Assembly: GCF_001724135.1 (NCBI RefSeq)
Contig: NZ_MEDS01000004.1
Location: 62,001-126,000 of the forward strand
DNA length: 64,000 bases
DNA from: Comamonas sp. SCN 65-56
GTDB lineage: Bacteria; Pseudomonadota; Gammaproteobacteria; Burkholderiales; Burkholderiaceae_C
Direction of reading: 5' to 3'
Part shown: positions 9,083-17,707 of the stretch, piece by piece
Numbering within the stretch: the stretch's first letter is position 1
Layout: every line of letters begins with the position of its first letter
Notes under the pieces: model-generated
Database searches by the model: none
Seen by the model: only the letters and a program-made list of their open reading frames with translations
What the model was told of the DNA's origin: nothing
Program-made: the position numbers and the translations under genes

Positions 9083-11365
9083 TCATGCCATCGGCAGGCG
9101 CAGCACAAAGGTGCTGCCGTGCAGGCCGTCGCTTTGCGCCTGGATGCTGCCGCCGTGGCGGCGCGCGACTTCATGCACGAAGGCCAGCCCCAGCCCCACG
9201 CCCTCGATCTGCGGATGACTGGCGCCATGCAGGCGCCGAAACGGTTGAAACAACTCAGTCTGCCTCTCGGGCGCGATGCCCGGACCCTGGTCGCGCACGG
9301 CGATCTCCCACAGCGCGCCCTGCGGTCGCAGGCTGCAGGCCACCTCGGTGCCCGGCGCGGTGAACTTGATGGCGTTGGTCAGCAGGTTGGTGAGGGTGCG
9401 CTGCAGCAGATGGCGGTCGCCTTCGCACGGCGCTTGCGCAGGCAGGGCGGCGCAGGTCAGCGTCACCTGGCGTGCCTGCGCCAGGGCCCAGCATTGCTGC
9501 ACTACCTCCTGCAGCAGCATGGCCAGGTCCAGCGGCGTGCGCCGCAGTGCCTGCGTCTGCGCGCTGGCAAGCTGCATGAAGTTTTGCGCCATCTCCAGCG
9601 CAGTGCGCGCATGGCGTTCGATGCGCGCACGCAACTCGGACTCCGGCATGGGGTTGGGCAGTTCGCGCTGCATCTCCAGCAGGGTCAGGATGGAGGCGAC
9701 CGGAGCGCGCAGGTCGTGCGAGATGAAGTGCAGCGCGCGGTCGCGCTGCTCTTGCGCCTGGCGCATTTCCGTCAAGTCCACCAGCGTGACCAGCCAGTGC
9801 TGCTCGGTCTGCTGGGCGAAGGCATTGGTCAGCATGAGCCAGCGCCGGCCCTGGCGGTCGCGCCCCTCCTGGGACAAGGGCTGGGGCGGCCACTGGCTGA
9901 GCAGTGGCTGGCTGCCTTCCGGGCGCACGAGGGGGGCGAGCACCTCCATCAATGGCTGGTGTTGCAGGCTGCCTTGTTGCTGTGCGAAGGCCTGTGCCGC
10001 CTGGTTGGCCAAGGTGATGCGCCCGGCCTGGTCGCAGACAAAAGTGGGCGAGGGCAGGTGCTCAAGGCTGCCGGCGATGAAGCGGTGCAGATCGCGCAAC
10101 TGCTGCGTTGCCGATTCCACCGCGTGGATGCGCTGTTCCAGTCGGTCGGCGGAAAGCAGCGGCGGCGTGCTGTCCTGCGCCGCCGGCATGCCGTCCTGGC
10201 GCAAGGCGCGCAGCTCGCGCTGCAGAAAGTGCGCGGCAAAGCTCAGGCGCCTCCAGCTCCAGAGCGGGTAGGCGGCAAGAATGCCCACCAGCGCCGCAGC
10301 CGGCGCCAATTGCAGCCCCCACAGCCCGGGCGCCAGCAGGGTGAGGGCGATGGCCGCCAACCAGAGCAGGGCGCAGGCGAGCAGGCTGCCCAAGGGGCCG
10401 AGCAGCCACAGCCCGGCGAGGGCGGCGGCAACCAGTGCGGTGTTGAATGCGGTGGCCTGCGCCGCACTGGCTGCCCGGATGTCCAGCCCCGAGAGCTGCG
10501 TATGCAGTGCGTGCGCCAGCAGCTCTACCCCGGCAATGCGCTCGGAGCCCGAGGCGACGGGAGCGGCGAAAAAATCCCCCAGCCCCGTGGCGGTAGCGCC
10601 CACCAGCACGTACTTGCCGAGAAACGCGTCGACCGGCACGCGGCCCTTGAGCACGTCGATGTAGGCATAGGTGGGAAAGGGCGGCGTACCGCGCGCAAAC
10701 CGCAACAAGCGCAGCTCCTCGCGCACCCAGGGGCCGGCTGCGGGCAGTGCGTTGCCACGGCAGGCGGCAGGCTCGGCCTGGGCGCCGGCGCAGCGCAGCG
10801 CGGTGCTGAAATGCGGCCAGGGCGCTGGCTGCGGCCCCTCGTACTCGAAGACGCCGCGCGTGATGCCGTCGGCATCCACCTGGGCTTGTACGTGGCCGAT
10901 CTGGCGCGCCGCTTGGCGCAGCGCCGGCAGCGGCAGGTCGGCCGCGTCGGTGCTGCCCTGGCCGCGCTGCGCCACCGGCAGCACCACGCGGCCACTGCGC
11001 GCGATCGCGTGTGCCAACAAGGCGTCGTCCTGCGGATAGTCCGGGTCGTCTTCGCCCAGCAGGATGTCCAGGCCGATGGCGCGCGGGTGCTGGGCGCTGA
11101 TGCGGTTCACCAGCTCGGCGTGCAGTGCGCGCCGCCAGGGCCAGCGCCCGATGGCAGCAATGCTGCGGTCATCCATGGCGACCACGGCGATGTCCTGCGC
11201 GGCGGCTTGCGCCAGCAGCCGGCTGCCCAAGTCTTGCACGAGGTGGTCCAGCCGCGCCAGCGATCCGCGGCTGCTGGCCAGCGCCACGAAGACCAGCAGC
11301 GCGAGCGAGAGCGTCAGCCATTCGCGCAGGTAGGGGCGTCGCTCGCGCCTACTGGCTTGCATCAT
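9083..11365 (-). CDS. CHASE2-domain sensor histidine kinase
   Basis: 760-residue membrane kinase. Order: one N-terminal helix (about 15-35), a periplasmic CHASE2 domain (about 40-300, with DDRSIAAIGRWPW near residue 65), three membrane helices (about 315-385), a PAS-like region (about 420-520), then the kinase core. The H-box HFISHDLRAPVASI holds the phosphorylated His. The N-box (LTNLLTNAIKF), G1 (DQGPGIAP) and G2 (GVGLGLAF) are intact, so it should be active. It is last in a cluster with a LysM-FecR envelope protein, a DUF808 membrane protein and an OmpR-type regulator, which is the obvious partner. CHASE2 ligands are generally unknown. Confidence 0.9.
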   Translation of the reverse strand: MMQASRRERRPYLREWLTLSLALLVFVALASSRGSLARLDHLVQDLGSRLLAQAAAQDIAVVAMDDRSIAAIGRWPWRRALHAELVNRISAQHPRAIGLDILLGEDDPDYPQDDALLAHAIARSGRVVLPVAQRGQGSTDAADLPLPALRQAARQIGHVQAQVDADGITRGVFEYEGPQPAPWPHFSTALRCAGAQAEPAACRGNALPAAGPWVREELRLLRFARGTPPFPTYAYIDVLKGRVPVDAFLGKYVLVGATATGLGDFFAAPVASGSERIAGVELLAHALHTQLSGLDIRAASAAQATAFNTALVAAALAGLWLLGPLGSLLACALLWLAAIALTLLAPGLWGLQLAPAAALVGILAAYPLWSWRRLSFAAHFLQRELRALRQDGMPAAQDSTPPLLSADRLEQRIHAVESATQQLRDLHRFIAGSLEHLPSPTFVCDQAGRITLANQAAQAFAQQQGSLQHQPLMEVLAPLVRPEGSQPLLSQWPPQPLSQEGRDRQGRRWLMLTNAFAQQTEQHWLVTLVDLTEMRQAQEQRDRALHFISHDLRAPVASILTLLEMQRELPNPMPESELRARIERHARTALEMAQNFMQLASAQTQALRRTPLDLAMLLQEVVQQCWALAQARQVTLTCAALPAQAPCEGDRHLLQRTLTNLLTNAIKFTAPGTEVACSLRPQGALWEIAVRDQGPGIAPERQTELFQPFRRLHGASHPQIEGVGLGLAFVHEVARRHGGSIQAQSDGLHGSTFVLRLPMA

Positions 11366-11397
11366 CCGGCGAGCTTACAGCCTTGGCTGCGTGACGT

Positions 11398-13086
11398 TCA
11401 GGGGCGTTGCAGCGACTGGCCATCGCCGCTGGTGACGGGCAGGCCGTCGCCCGCCTGTACCCGGGCGGGAATGGTCAGCAGGTGCGGCGTGGAGAACGCG
11501 CTCGTCAGGCCCGAGGTATCCAGTGTGCGGATGCGCACCCAGATGCGGCCCGGCGGCAGCGCGGCGGCAGACCATTCCGGCCGATCCAGGGTGGCATCGA
11601 CCAGCAGTGGTGAAAAATCGGCGTTGGCAGCGGCCTGCAGTTCAAAGCGCTGCCCCGGCTGGGCCGGCCAGAAGAGATGGGTGGCGCCGCGCACTTCAAC
11701 AGTGGCCGGCGCCTGCGGTGGTGCGACTGCGGAAAAGCCTTGCGCCGCGGCAAACGGACCCTGGTCCCAGTGGCCGTCGGCCAGCCGGCGCAGGCTGGCG
11801 ACGCGCCATTGGTAGCGGCCCGGTGGCAGCGCCGGGGTAGTGGCTTCGCAGGCGCCGTCGGTGCTGGTGTCCAGCAGAGGCTGGCCGAAATCGCCGCCGC
11901 TCGCCAGCTGGAGGCGGTAGCGCCCGGCTTCGGCGACGCCGGTGCAGACCAGACGCAGCTTTCCGGCTGCCAGGATGGCTCCGCTGGCGGGCGCGGCGTA
12001 CAGCGGCGGGATGGGGTGCGCCTTGACGCGCAGCGGCCGCACCGTCCTCTGGCCAGGCAGGCCCTGCACATCGATGGCGCGCAGCGCCAATTGATAGTCG
12101 CCGTCCTCGACGGCGGGCAGCGTGGCATCGCTGCTGCGGCTGGTGGCGGCGCGCAGCACCTGGGTCAAATCGGCATCGCGTGCCAGTTGCACTTCGTAGG
12201 CGCTGGCGCCCGGCACGGGCGGCAGGTGCAGACGCAGGAAGTCGGCATCGTGCACGCTTGCCGGCCAGTGCGTGGGGTCAGGCGCGGGCAGCAGGGCCTG
12301 TGGCGAGCCGGCCTGGCCATTGGCCGCCACCGCCAACCCTTGGCCGTGCGGCACCAGGGCGGTGGCGCCCACGCTGCCCTGGACCGCCACCGTGCCCTCG
12401 GTGACGGCGGTGAGCGTTCGCGCATCTTCCTCCGCGCCGACCGAAAACCGCGTGCCGCGCACGCTGGCGGTGGCGCTCGGTGTGCGGATGTCAAGCCGGC
12501 GTGAACCATCGCGGGCCGCAGGCACCGAAGGCTCGATCACGCCACGCTGCAGCTCGATGACGGACTGTGCGCTGCCGGGCCGGGCCTGTTTGCGCAGGCG
12601 CGAGAGGCGCAGCTCGGTATCGGCCTGCACGCGCACGGTGCTGCCATCGAACAGGCGGATGCTGATGAAGCCGTCGCTGCCAGTCTGCAGCCGCGTGCCC
12701 TCGGGCAGGGCTTGGTCTGCCGCAGGGGTGTGAGGGGCTTGCGTGCCGGGGAGCGTGGCCTGCACCTGTCCGTGCGTGAATTGCACCCGGGCAGGGCGCG
12801 TGGGCAGCAGCGCGTTCGGGATCAGGATGCGGCTGCCAGGCTGCAGCCGGCGCGGATCGGCGATCCGGTTGGCCTGCTGCAGGGCGGGCCATTGGCGAGC
12901 GTCATCCAGGTAGTTGCGCGCCAGTGCCTCCAGCGTGTCGCCCGCCACGACGGTATGTTCCAGACCATCCGCCCCTGCATCCTGGGCGCGCGTGGCGAAA
13001 GGGACGGACAACGCCAGCGCCAAAAGCGCGAGCACCGCGGGTGCCGCGCCAGCACGCTCTGCAAGCCGGGATTGGATATGAAACAC
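11398..13086 (-). CDS. Periplasmic LysM plus FecR-domain protein
   Basis: 562-residue exported protein. A Sec-type signal peptide (about residues 1-35) is followed by a LysM peptidoglycan-binding domain (about 45-95: VVAGDTLEALARNY to PGSRILIPN). A FecR-like beta domain follows (about 140-240, with TPSATASVRGTRFSV). The C-terminal half contains repeats resembling fibronectin-type beta domains, seen as recurrent YQLALRAID and GRYQWRVASL segments. FecR domains usually transmit signals across the periplasm. Here the partner is not a sigma factor but the CHASE2 kinase, whose gene starts 32 bases downstream. It probably anchors at the cell wall and relays envelope state; that role is inference. 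Confidence 0.82.
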   Translation of the reverse strand: MFHIQSRLAERAGAAPAVLALLALALSVPFATRAQDAGADGLEHTVVAGDTLEALARNYLDDARQWPALQQANRIADPRRLQPGSRILIPNALLPTRPARVQFTHGQVQATLPGTQAPHTPAADQALPEGTRLQTGSDGFISIRLFDGSTVRVQADTELRLSRLRKQARPGSAQSVIELQRGVIEPSVPAARDGSRRLDIRTPSATASVRGTRFSVGAEEDARTLTAVTEGTVAVQGSVGATALVPHGQGLAVAANGQAGSPQALLPAPDPTHWPASVHDADFLRLHLPPVPGASAYEVQLARDADLTQVLRAATSRSSDATLPAVEDGDYQLALRAIDVQGLPGQRTVRPLRVKAHPIPPLYAAPASGAILAAGKLRLVCTGVAEAGRYRLQLASGGDFGQPLLDTSTDGACEATTPALPPGRYQWRVASLRRLADGHWDQGPFAAAQGFSAVAPPQAPATVEVRGATHLFWPAQPGQRFELQAAANADFSPLLVDATLDRPEWSAAALPPGRIWVRIRTLDTSGLTSAFSTPHLLTIPARVQAGDGLPVTSGDGQSLQRP

Positions 13087-13198
13087 GCCTGTCGTCCCTT
13101 CAGCCCAATGCTAGTCGCTGGCGCGTGCCCAGGGCGACCGATGGGCAGCGCTTCACCATTGTTGACGTTTGGCTCCGGCGAGGAGCGCTGGCACGTGC

Positions 13199-14167
13199 TC
13201 AGGCGCCGCGCAGCTTTTGAACCACCGAGACCAGACCCAGCACCAGCGCACCGGCCGCCATGCCGGCGACGGCGTTCAGCAGGTTGGTGGCGAGCAGCCG
13301 CCACAGCCCGCCTAGCGCGCCCTGCGCCACGGCGGCCGCCGCAGCCTCCACCGCGTGGTGCAGCGGCGCCACACCGTGCACCAGAATGCCGCCGCCGACG
13401 AGAAACATGGCGGCGGTGCCGGCAACGGAGAGAAAACGCATCAGCCGGGGCGCGGCCGCCACCAGCGCCCGGCCCAGCGCCTGCGCCGGCGCGCCGCGTT
13501 TGCGCAGCAGCCAGAAGCCGATGTCGTCGAGCTTGACGATGCCGCCCACCAGCCCATAGACGCCGATCGTCATTGCCAGCGCCACCACGCTGAGGGTGGC
13601 CACCTGCTGCGACAGCGGCGCCAGCGCCACGATGCCCAGGGCGATGACGATGATCTCGGCCGAGAGGATGAAATCGGTGCGGATGGCGCCCTTGACGCGC
13701 TCTTTCTCAAACGCCGCCAGATCGGTGGCCGCATGGGCCTGGGCCGGCGGGGCACCGGCGTCATGGGGCGCGCCGTGGTGCAGCAGCTTGTGCGCGAGTT
13801 TTTCCACGCCCTCGAAGCACAGGTAGGCACCGCCGAGCATCAGCAGCGGCGTGATAAGCCAGGACGCCAGCGCGCTGATCGCCAGCGCCGCCGGCACCAG
13901 GATCACCTTGTTCACCAGCGAGCCCTTGGCGACGGCCCAGACCACGGGCAGCTCGCGCTCGGCGCGCACGCCCGAGACCTGCTCGGCATTGAGCGCCAGG
14001 TCGTCCCCCAGCACGCCGGCGGTCTTTTGCGCCGCCACCTTGCTTAGGACGGCGACATCGTCGGCCATCGCGGTGGATTTGTTGGCCGCCACCTTGGTCA
14101 TCAGCGCCACGTCGTCCAGCAGCGCGGCGATGTCGTCCAGCAGGGTCAGAAGGGTGGCTCCGGCCAT
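13199..14167 (-). CDS. DUF808 (YedI-type) inner-membrane protein
   Basis: 322-residue membrane protein of the DUF808 family. The diagnostic N-terminus [14 protein letters not shown] (about residues 6-20) is followed by [24 protein letters not shown], then about six hydrophobic helices from residue 80 on. The function of the family is unknown. It lies between the response regulator and the LysM-FecR gene on the same strand; the gap to the latter is 112 bases, so membership of that operon is not certain. A 9-bp hairpin sits in its 5' leader (14201-14223). Confidence 0.85.
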   Translation of the reverse strand: MAGATLLTLLDDIAALLDDVALMTKVAANKSTAMADDVAVLSKVAAQKTAGVLGDDLALNAEQVSGVRAERELPVVWAVAKGSLVNKVILVPAALAISALASWLITPLLMLGGAYLCFEGVEKLAHKLLHHGAPHDAGAPPAQAHAATDLAAFEKERVKGAIRTDFILSAEIIVIALGIVALAPLSQQVATLSVVALAMTIGVYGLVGGIVKLDDIGFWLLRKRGAPAQALGRALVAAAPRLMRFLSVAGTAAMFLVGGGILVHGVAPLHHAVEAAAAAVAQGALGGLWRLLATNLLNAVAGMAAGALVLGLVSVVQKLRGA

Positions 14168-14200
14168 GGTTGATTCAGTGTTAAGGGTTGAAACAGGCGT

Positions 14201-14223
14201 TTGCGCATGACCAGCATGCGCAA
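14201..14223. other. 9-bp hairpin in leader of DUF808 gene
   Basis: TTGCGCATG (14201-14209) and CATGCGCAA (14215-14223) form a perfect 9-bp stem with a 5-base loop. It lies between the response regulator stop and the DUF808 start. No T-run follows on either strand, so it is not a standard terminator. An mRNA-processing or attenuation hairpin, or a protein-binding palindrome, is possible. Confidence 0.5.
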
Positions 14224-14256
14224 TAAGCTATGATTTTTGTGAGTTCGAGAGCGCGC

Positions 14257-14961
14257 TCATCGAGCGCTTGGGGTGTCGGCGGCGACCTGCTCCAGGCGAT
14301 AGCCAATGCCGTAGACGGCGGTAATCACCAGCCCGCCGGCGGGTTGCAGATCGAGCAGCTGGCGCAGGCGCGAGACGTGGGTGTCGAGTGTGCGCGAGAT
14401 CACCTCCGCGCTGTGGCCCCAGACCGCCTCGCGCAGGTGGTCGCGCGAGAGCAGCCGCCCGAGGTTGGAAAACAGCAGCAGCGCCAGGTCGTACTCGCGC
14501 CCGGTCAAGGCCAGCGGCTGGCCGTCCAGTTGCAGCACGCGTTGCGTGGTGAGAAAGCGGTAGCGCCCGAGATTCAGCGTCTCCTGCGCCGGCGCAGGCC
14601 AGGCGCGGCGCAGCAGCGCGGTGATGCGGGCGGTGAGCTCGCCCACGCGCACCGGCTTGGTCATGTAGTCGTCGGCGCCCCGGGCCAGGCCTTCGACGAT
14701 GTCGGCTTCGCTGTCGCGGTGGGTGACGAACAGGATGGGCATCGCGGCGCCCGACTGCGCACGCAATTCGGCCACCAGCTCGGGGCCGCTGGCATCGGGC
14801 AACTGCCAGTCGACGATCAGGAGGTCAAAGGTCTCGCGGCGCCACTGGCGGCGCAGCTCGGCGCCGTTGGCAAAGCCGTGAAAGCCATGGCCCTGGGTGT
14901 CCAGGACCCGGGCGTAGAACTCCAGCTGAAGCGGATCGTCATCTACCGCTGCGATGCGCAT
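14257..14961 (-). CDS. OmpR/PhoB-family response regulator
   Basis: 234-residue two-domain regulator. The receiver domain (about 1-115) has the acidic pocket VDDD (6-9), the phosphoacceptor in IVDWQLPD (near Asp51), and the switch Thr and Lys in VTHRD and MTKP. A winged-helix DNA-binding domain follows (about 130-225, LTGREYDLALLL to VYGIGYRL). The ATG has AAGGAG about seven bases upstream. It is the nearest regulator to the CHASE2 kinase at 9083 and is probably its partner. A recognisable promoter lies just upstream at 15004-15031. Confidence 0.92.
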   Translation of the reverse strand: MRIAAVDDDPLQLEFYARVLDTQGHGFHGFANGAELRRQWRRETFDLLIVDWQLPDASGPELVAELRAQSGAAMPILFVTHRDSEADIVEGLARGADDYMTKPVRVGELTARITALLRRAWPAPAQETLNLGRYRFLTTQRVLQLDGQPLALTGREYDLALLLFSNLGRLLSRDHLREAVWGHSAEVISRTLDTHVSRLRQLLDLQPAGGLVITAVYGIGYRLEQVAADTPSAR

Positions 14962-14975
14962 GGCGACTCCTTGAA

Positions 14976-14999
14976 AAATACCAATGATTTATGGTATTT
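14976..14999. promoter_or_regulatory. Inverted repeat in 5' leader of response regulator gene
   Basis: AAATACCA (14976-14983), 8-base spacer, TGGTATTT (14992-14999): a perfect 8-bp inverted repeat about 15 bases upstream of the response regulator ATG and just downstream of its predicted promoter. The spacer contains CAATGATTT, which recurs inverted as AAATCATTG at 15039-15047. The position suits an operator, perhaps for autoregulation. Binding protein unknown. Confidence 0.5.
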
Positions 15000-15003
15000 G
15001 CGC

Positions 15004-15031
15004 AATATAGGTATGCGGTATGTGCTATCAA
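15004..15031 (-). promoter_or_regulatory. Predicted sigma-70 promoter for response regulator gene
   Basis: On the - strand, TTGATA (15031-15026) is followed after 16 bases by TATATT (15009-15004). Each hexamer matches the consensus at five of six positions. Start of transcription would be near 14997, inside the inverted repeat 14976-14999. The promoter begins a few bases after the trpS stop, so the regulator need not depend on trpS transcription. Confidence 0.6.
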
Positions 15032-15041
15032 AGCAAGTAAA

Positions 15042-16343
15042 TCATTGATCGTTGAGCGACGCACCCAACAACGCCAATGCCGCCGCGATGGTGGCTGGCG
15101 CAACCCCCTCGGCGGGCTGCAATTGCGCTGCCAGTGCCTGCAGCGCGCCGGCCTCGTGCTGCAGGCGGGCGATGGCCTGACCGGCTTCGCGCGGGGCGTC
15201 AAAGCCGGTGCTTTGCAGCAGCAACTGGCCGTCGGCCGCGACGAACTTGAAATAGAACTTGCCGTCCTTTTCGCGGTACTGCTTGAAGCTGGGCAGCTGG
15301 GCGGATGCCCTGGCCTTGCCCTTGTGCTCCACCTTCGCCGCCACCGAGCGCAGGCCGACGGCCGCGCGCAGGCGCTCGATAAAGGGGCGCGAGAGTGCGC
15401 GTGCACGCTCGCCGCCGGCGACCAGCGCCGCCTCGACCTGATCGGGCTGCGCCATCAGCGCCTCGTAGCGCGCGCGCATCGGGGCCAGCTCGCGGTCGAC
15501 GCGCTCGAACAGCAACTGCTTGGCCTCGCCCCAGGCGATGCCCTGAGCATAGGCCTGGCGCATCGCCGCCGTCTCCTCGGCCGTGGCAAAGGCCTGGTAG
15601 ATCTGGAACAGCGCCGAGCCTTCCACCTCCTTGGGTTCGCCGGGCATGCGCGAATCGGTGACGATGGTGGCAATCAGCTTCTGCAACTGTGCGCGCGAGG
15701 CAAACAGCGGAATCGTGTTGTCGTAGCTCTTGCTCATCTTGCGGCCATCGAGGCCGGCCAGCGTGGCGACGTTGTCCTCGATCGCCGCCTCGGGCAGCGT
15801 GAAATGCTCGCCGTAGAGGTGGTTGAAACTCGACGCAATGTCGCGCGCCATCTCCAGGTGCTGCACCTGGTCGCGCCCCACGGGCACCTTGTGCGCGTTG
15901 AACATCAGGATGTCGGCGGCCATCAGCACCGGGTACATGAACAGGCCGGCATTGACGCCGTCGTCCAGGTCGCGCCCGGCTTCGTGGTTCTTGTCTTGCG
16001 CAGCCTTGTAGGCGTGGGCGCGGTTGAGCAGACCCTTGCCGGTCACGCAGGTCAGCAGCCAGGTCAACTCGGGGATCTCCGGCACATCGGACTGGCGGTA
16101 GAACGTGACCTTCTCGGGATCGAGCCCGCAGGCCAGCCAGCTCGCGGCGATTTCCAGCGTGGAGCGGTTGACCCGCGCGGGCTCCTGCGTCTTGATGAGC
16201 GCGTGGTAGTCGGCGAGAAAGTAAAAACTCTGCACCTGCGGGTTGCGGCTGGCGGCCACGGAGGGGCGGATGGAGCCGACGAAGTTGCCCAGGTGCGGTG
16301 TGCCGGAGGGGGTGATGCCGGTGAGAAAACGGGTGATGGACAT
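15042..16343 (-). CDS. trpS: Tryptophan--tRNA ligase with C-terminal DUF1508/YegP-like domain
   Basis: 433-residue class I aminoacyl-tRNA synthetase that charges tRNA-Trp. The HIGH-type motif appears as TPHLGN (15-20) and the KMSKS motif as RKMSKSYDN (near 200-208). About 330 residues make a complete bacterial TrpRS. The last hundred residues are extra and contain DGKFYFKFVAADGQLLLQS, which resembles the DUF1508/YegP (UPF0339) repeat in both pattern and spacing. Its role is unknown, perhaps RNA binding or stability. The gene follows the M50 protease gene after 7 bases and ends a housekeeping run that begins with rpfE and recJ. Confidence 0.95.
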   Translation of the reverse strand: MSITRFLTGITPSGTPHLGNFVGSIRPSVAASRNPQVQSFYFLADYHALIKTQEPARVNRSTLEIAASWLACGLDPEKVTFYRQSDVPEIPELTWLLTCVTGKGLLNRAHAYKAAQDKNHEAGRDLDDGVNAGLFMYPVLMAADILMFNAHKVPVGRDQVQHLEMARDIASSFNHLYGEHFTLPEAAIEDNVATLAGLDGRKMSKSYDNTIPLFASRAQLQKLIATIVTDSRMPGEPKEVEGSALFQIYQAFATAEETAAMRQAYAQGIAWGEAKQLLFERVDRELAPMRARYEALMAQPDQVEAALVAGGERARALSRPFIERLRAAVGLRSVAAKVEHKGKARASAQLPSFKQYREKDGKFYFKFVAADGQLLLQSTGFDAPREAGQAIARLQHEAGALQALAAQLQPAEGVAPATIAAALALLGASLNDQ

Positions 16344-16350
16344 AAAAAAA

Positions 16351-17016
16351 TCAACTCAGCAGCGCGGCAAACGGCATCAACAGCAGGTGGATCATCCAGT
16401 AGCCCAGCTCCATCAGCGGCTGCAGCCACCAGGTGCCGACGATGCCGACGAGCACCAGCGCCATGACGATGAAAAAGCCCCAGGGCTCCAGCCGGGCTAC
16501 GGCTTGCGCCTGGCGCCAGGGCAGCAGCCCGACGAGGATGCGGCCACCGTCGAGCGGCGGCAGCGGGAACAGGTTGAAGGCCCACATCACCAGATTGGCG
16601 AGGATGCCGCCCTGGGCCATCTTGACGAAGAAGGGCTCGGTGACGCCGAGGGTCGCGTAGACCACCAGCAGCAGCGCCCAGCCTATGGCCTGCGCCAGGT
16701 TGGAGGCCGGCCCGGCCAGCGCCACCCAGACCATGTCGCGCTTGGGGTTGCGCAGCTTGCCGAAATTCACTGGCACCGGCTTGGCGTAGCCGAAGAGGAA
16801 GGCGCCCGAGGTGGCGAAGTACAGGAACAGCGGCATCACGATGGTGCCGATGGGGTCGATGTGCTTGAGCGGGTTGAGGGTGATGCGCCCCATCATTTCC
16901 GCCGTGCGGTCGCCGAAGTGGCGCGCGGCGTAGCCGTGGGCTGCCTCGTGCACCGTGATGGACAACAGCACGGGCAGGGCGTAGATGAGGATGGTTTGAA
17001 TGGCGTCGGCGTTCAC
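16351..17016 (-). CDS. M50 site-2-protease family zinc metalloprotease
   Basis: 221-residue polytopic membrane protease of the short M50/S2P group. The zinc-binding HExxH motif appears as HEAAHG within ITVHEAAHGYAA (about residues 21-33). The third ligand region is LDGGRILVGLLP (near 155-166). It cuts proteins within the membrane; substrate unknown. Such genes commonly lie beside trpS and YciO/TsaC in Burkholderiales, as here. About five hydrophobic helices are visible and the length is normal for the group. Confidence 0.88.
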   Translation of the reverse strand: MNADAIQTILIYALPVLLSITVHEAAHGYAARHFGDRTAEMMGRITLNPLKHIDPIGTIVMPLFLYFATSGAFLFGYAKPVPVNFGKLRNPKRDMVWVALAGPASNLAQAIGWALLLVVYATLGVTEPFFVKMAQGGILANLVMWAFNLFPLPPLDGGRILVGLLPWRQAQAVARLEPWGFFIVMALVLVGIVGTWWLQPLMELGYWMIHLLLMPFAALLS

Positions 17017-17061
17017 GCGGGGGATTTTCGCAGACCGGCGGTCTGCCGTGACGGGCGTTTG

Positions 17062-17697
17062 TTACAAGCCCAGCGCCTGCAGGGTGCCCCGGCCTTCGCG
17101 CAGCACCACCGGCTCGCCGCCGCTGCCCATGGGCGTGAGGTCCAGCACCGTGGTCGGCTCCAGCGGGCAGGCGCCGGCGTCAATGATGCCGTCGATGAGC
17201 TTTTCAAAGCGCTCACGGATTTCTTCCGGGTCATTGAGCGGCTCGGTCTCGCCGGGCGGGATCAGGGTGGTGGCCAACAGCGGCGCGCCGTGTGCCTCGA
17301 GCAATTGCAGCGTGGTGGCGCGCGTGGGCACGCGCAGGCCAATGGTCTTTCGCTGCGGATGGCTCAGCCGCCGTGGCACCTCTTTGGTCGCGTCCAGGAT
17401 GAAGGTGTAGGGGCCGGGCGTGGCGAGCTTGAGCAAGCGGTACTGGCGGTTGTCCACGTGCGCGTAGGTGGCGAGCTCCGACAGATCGCGGCAGATCAGC
17501 GTGAGGTGGTGCTTTTCATCGACCTGGCGCAGGCGGCGGATGCGGTCCACGGCGCTCTTGTCGTCGAGCTGGCAGACGAAGGCGTAGCTGGAATCGGTGG
17601 GCACCGCAAGGATGCCGCCACCGGCCAGCAGCGCCGCCGCCTGTTTGAGCAGGCGCGGCTGCGGGTTGTCGGGATGGACTTCGAAATACTGGGCCAT
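17062..17697 (-). CDS. YciO/TsaC-family (Sua5-like) protein, putative threonylcarbamoyl-AMP synthase
   Basis: 211-residue protein of the YrdC/Sua5 fold. The N-terminus MAQYFEVHPDNPQPRLL and the motif GILAVPTDSSYAF fit the YciO subgroup better than TsaC proper. The KRSP-like nucleotide-binding stretch is DKSAVDRIRRLRQVDEK. TsaC makes threonylcarbamoyl-AMP for the t6A modification of tRNA; the activity of YciO homologues is less settled. The start at 17697 is chosen because the conserved body begins there; the in-frame extension upstream is poor in family features. No Shine-Dalgarno is visible. It lies 10 bases after the PHP gene. Confidence 0.82.
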   Translation of the reverse strand: MAQYFEVHPDNPQPRLLKQAAALLAGGGILAVPTDSSYAFVCQLDDKSAVDRIRRLRQVDEKHHLTLICRDLSELATYAHVDNRQYRLLKLATPGPYTFILDATKEVPRRLSHPQRKTIGLRVPTRATTLQLLEAHGAPLLATTLIPPGETEPLNDPEEIRERFEKLIDGIIDAGACPLEPTTVLDLTPMGSGGEPVVLREGRGTLQALGL

Positions 17698-17707
17698 GGG
17701 AGGAGAT

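Noticed and set aside
9017-11815. Very long open frame on the + strand opposite the CHASE2 kinase and LysM-FecR genes
   Set aside because: It is antisense to two genes with clear domain motifs; its translation is Arg/Gln/His-rich with no family features, as expected from high GC.
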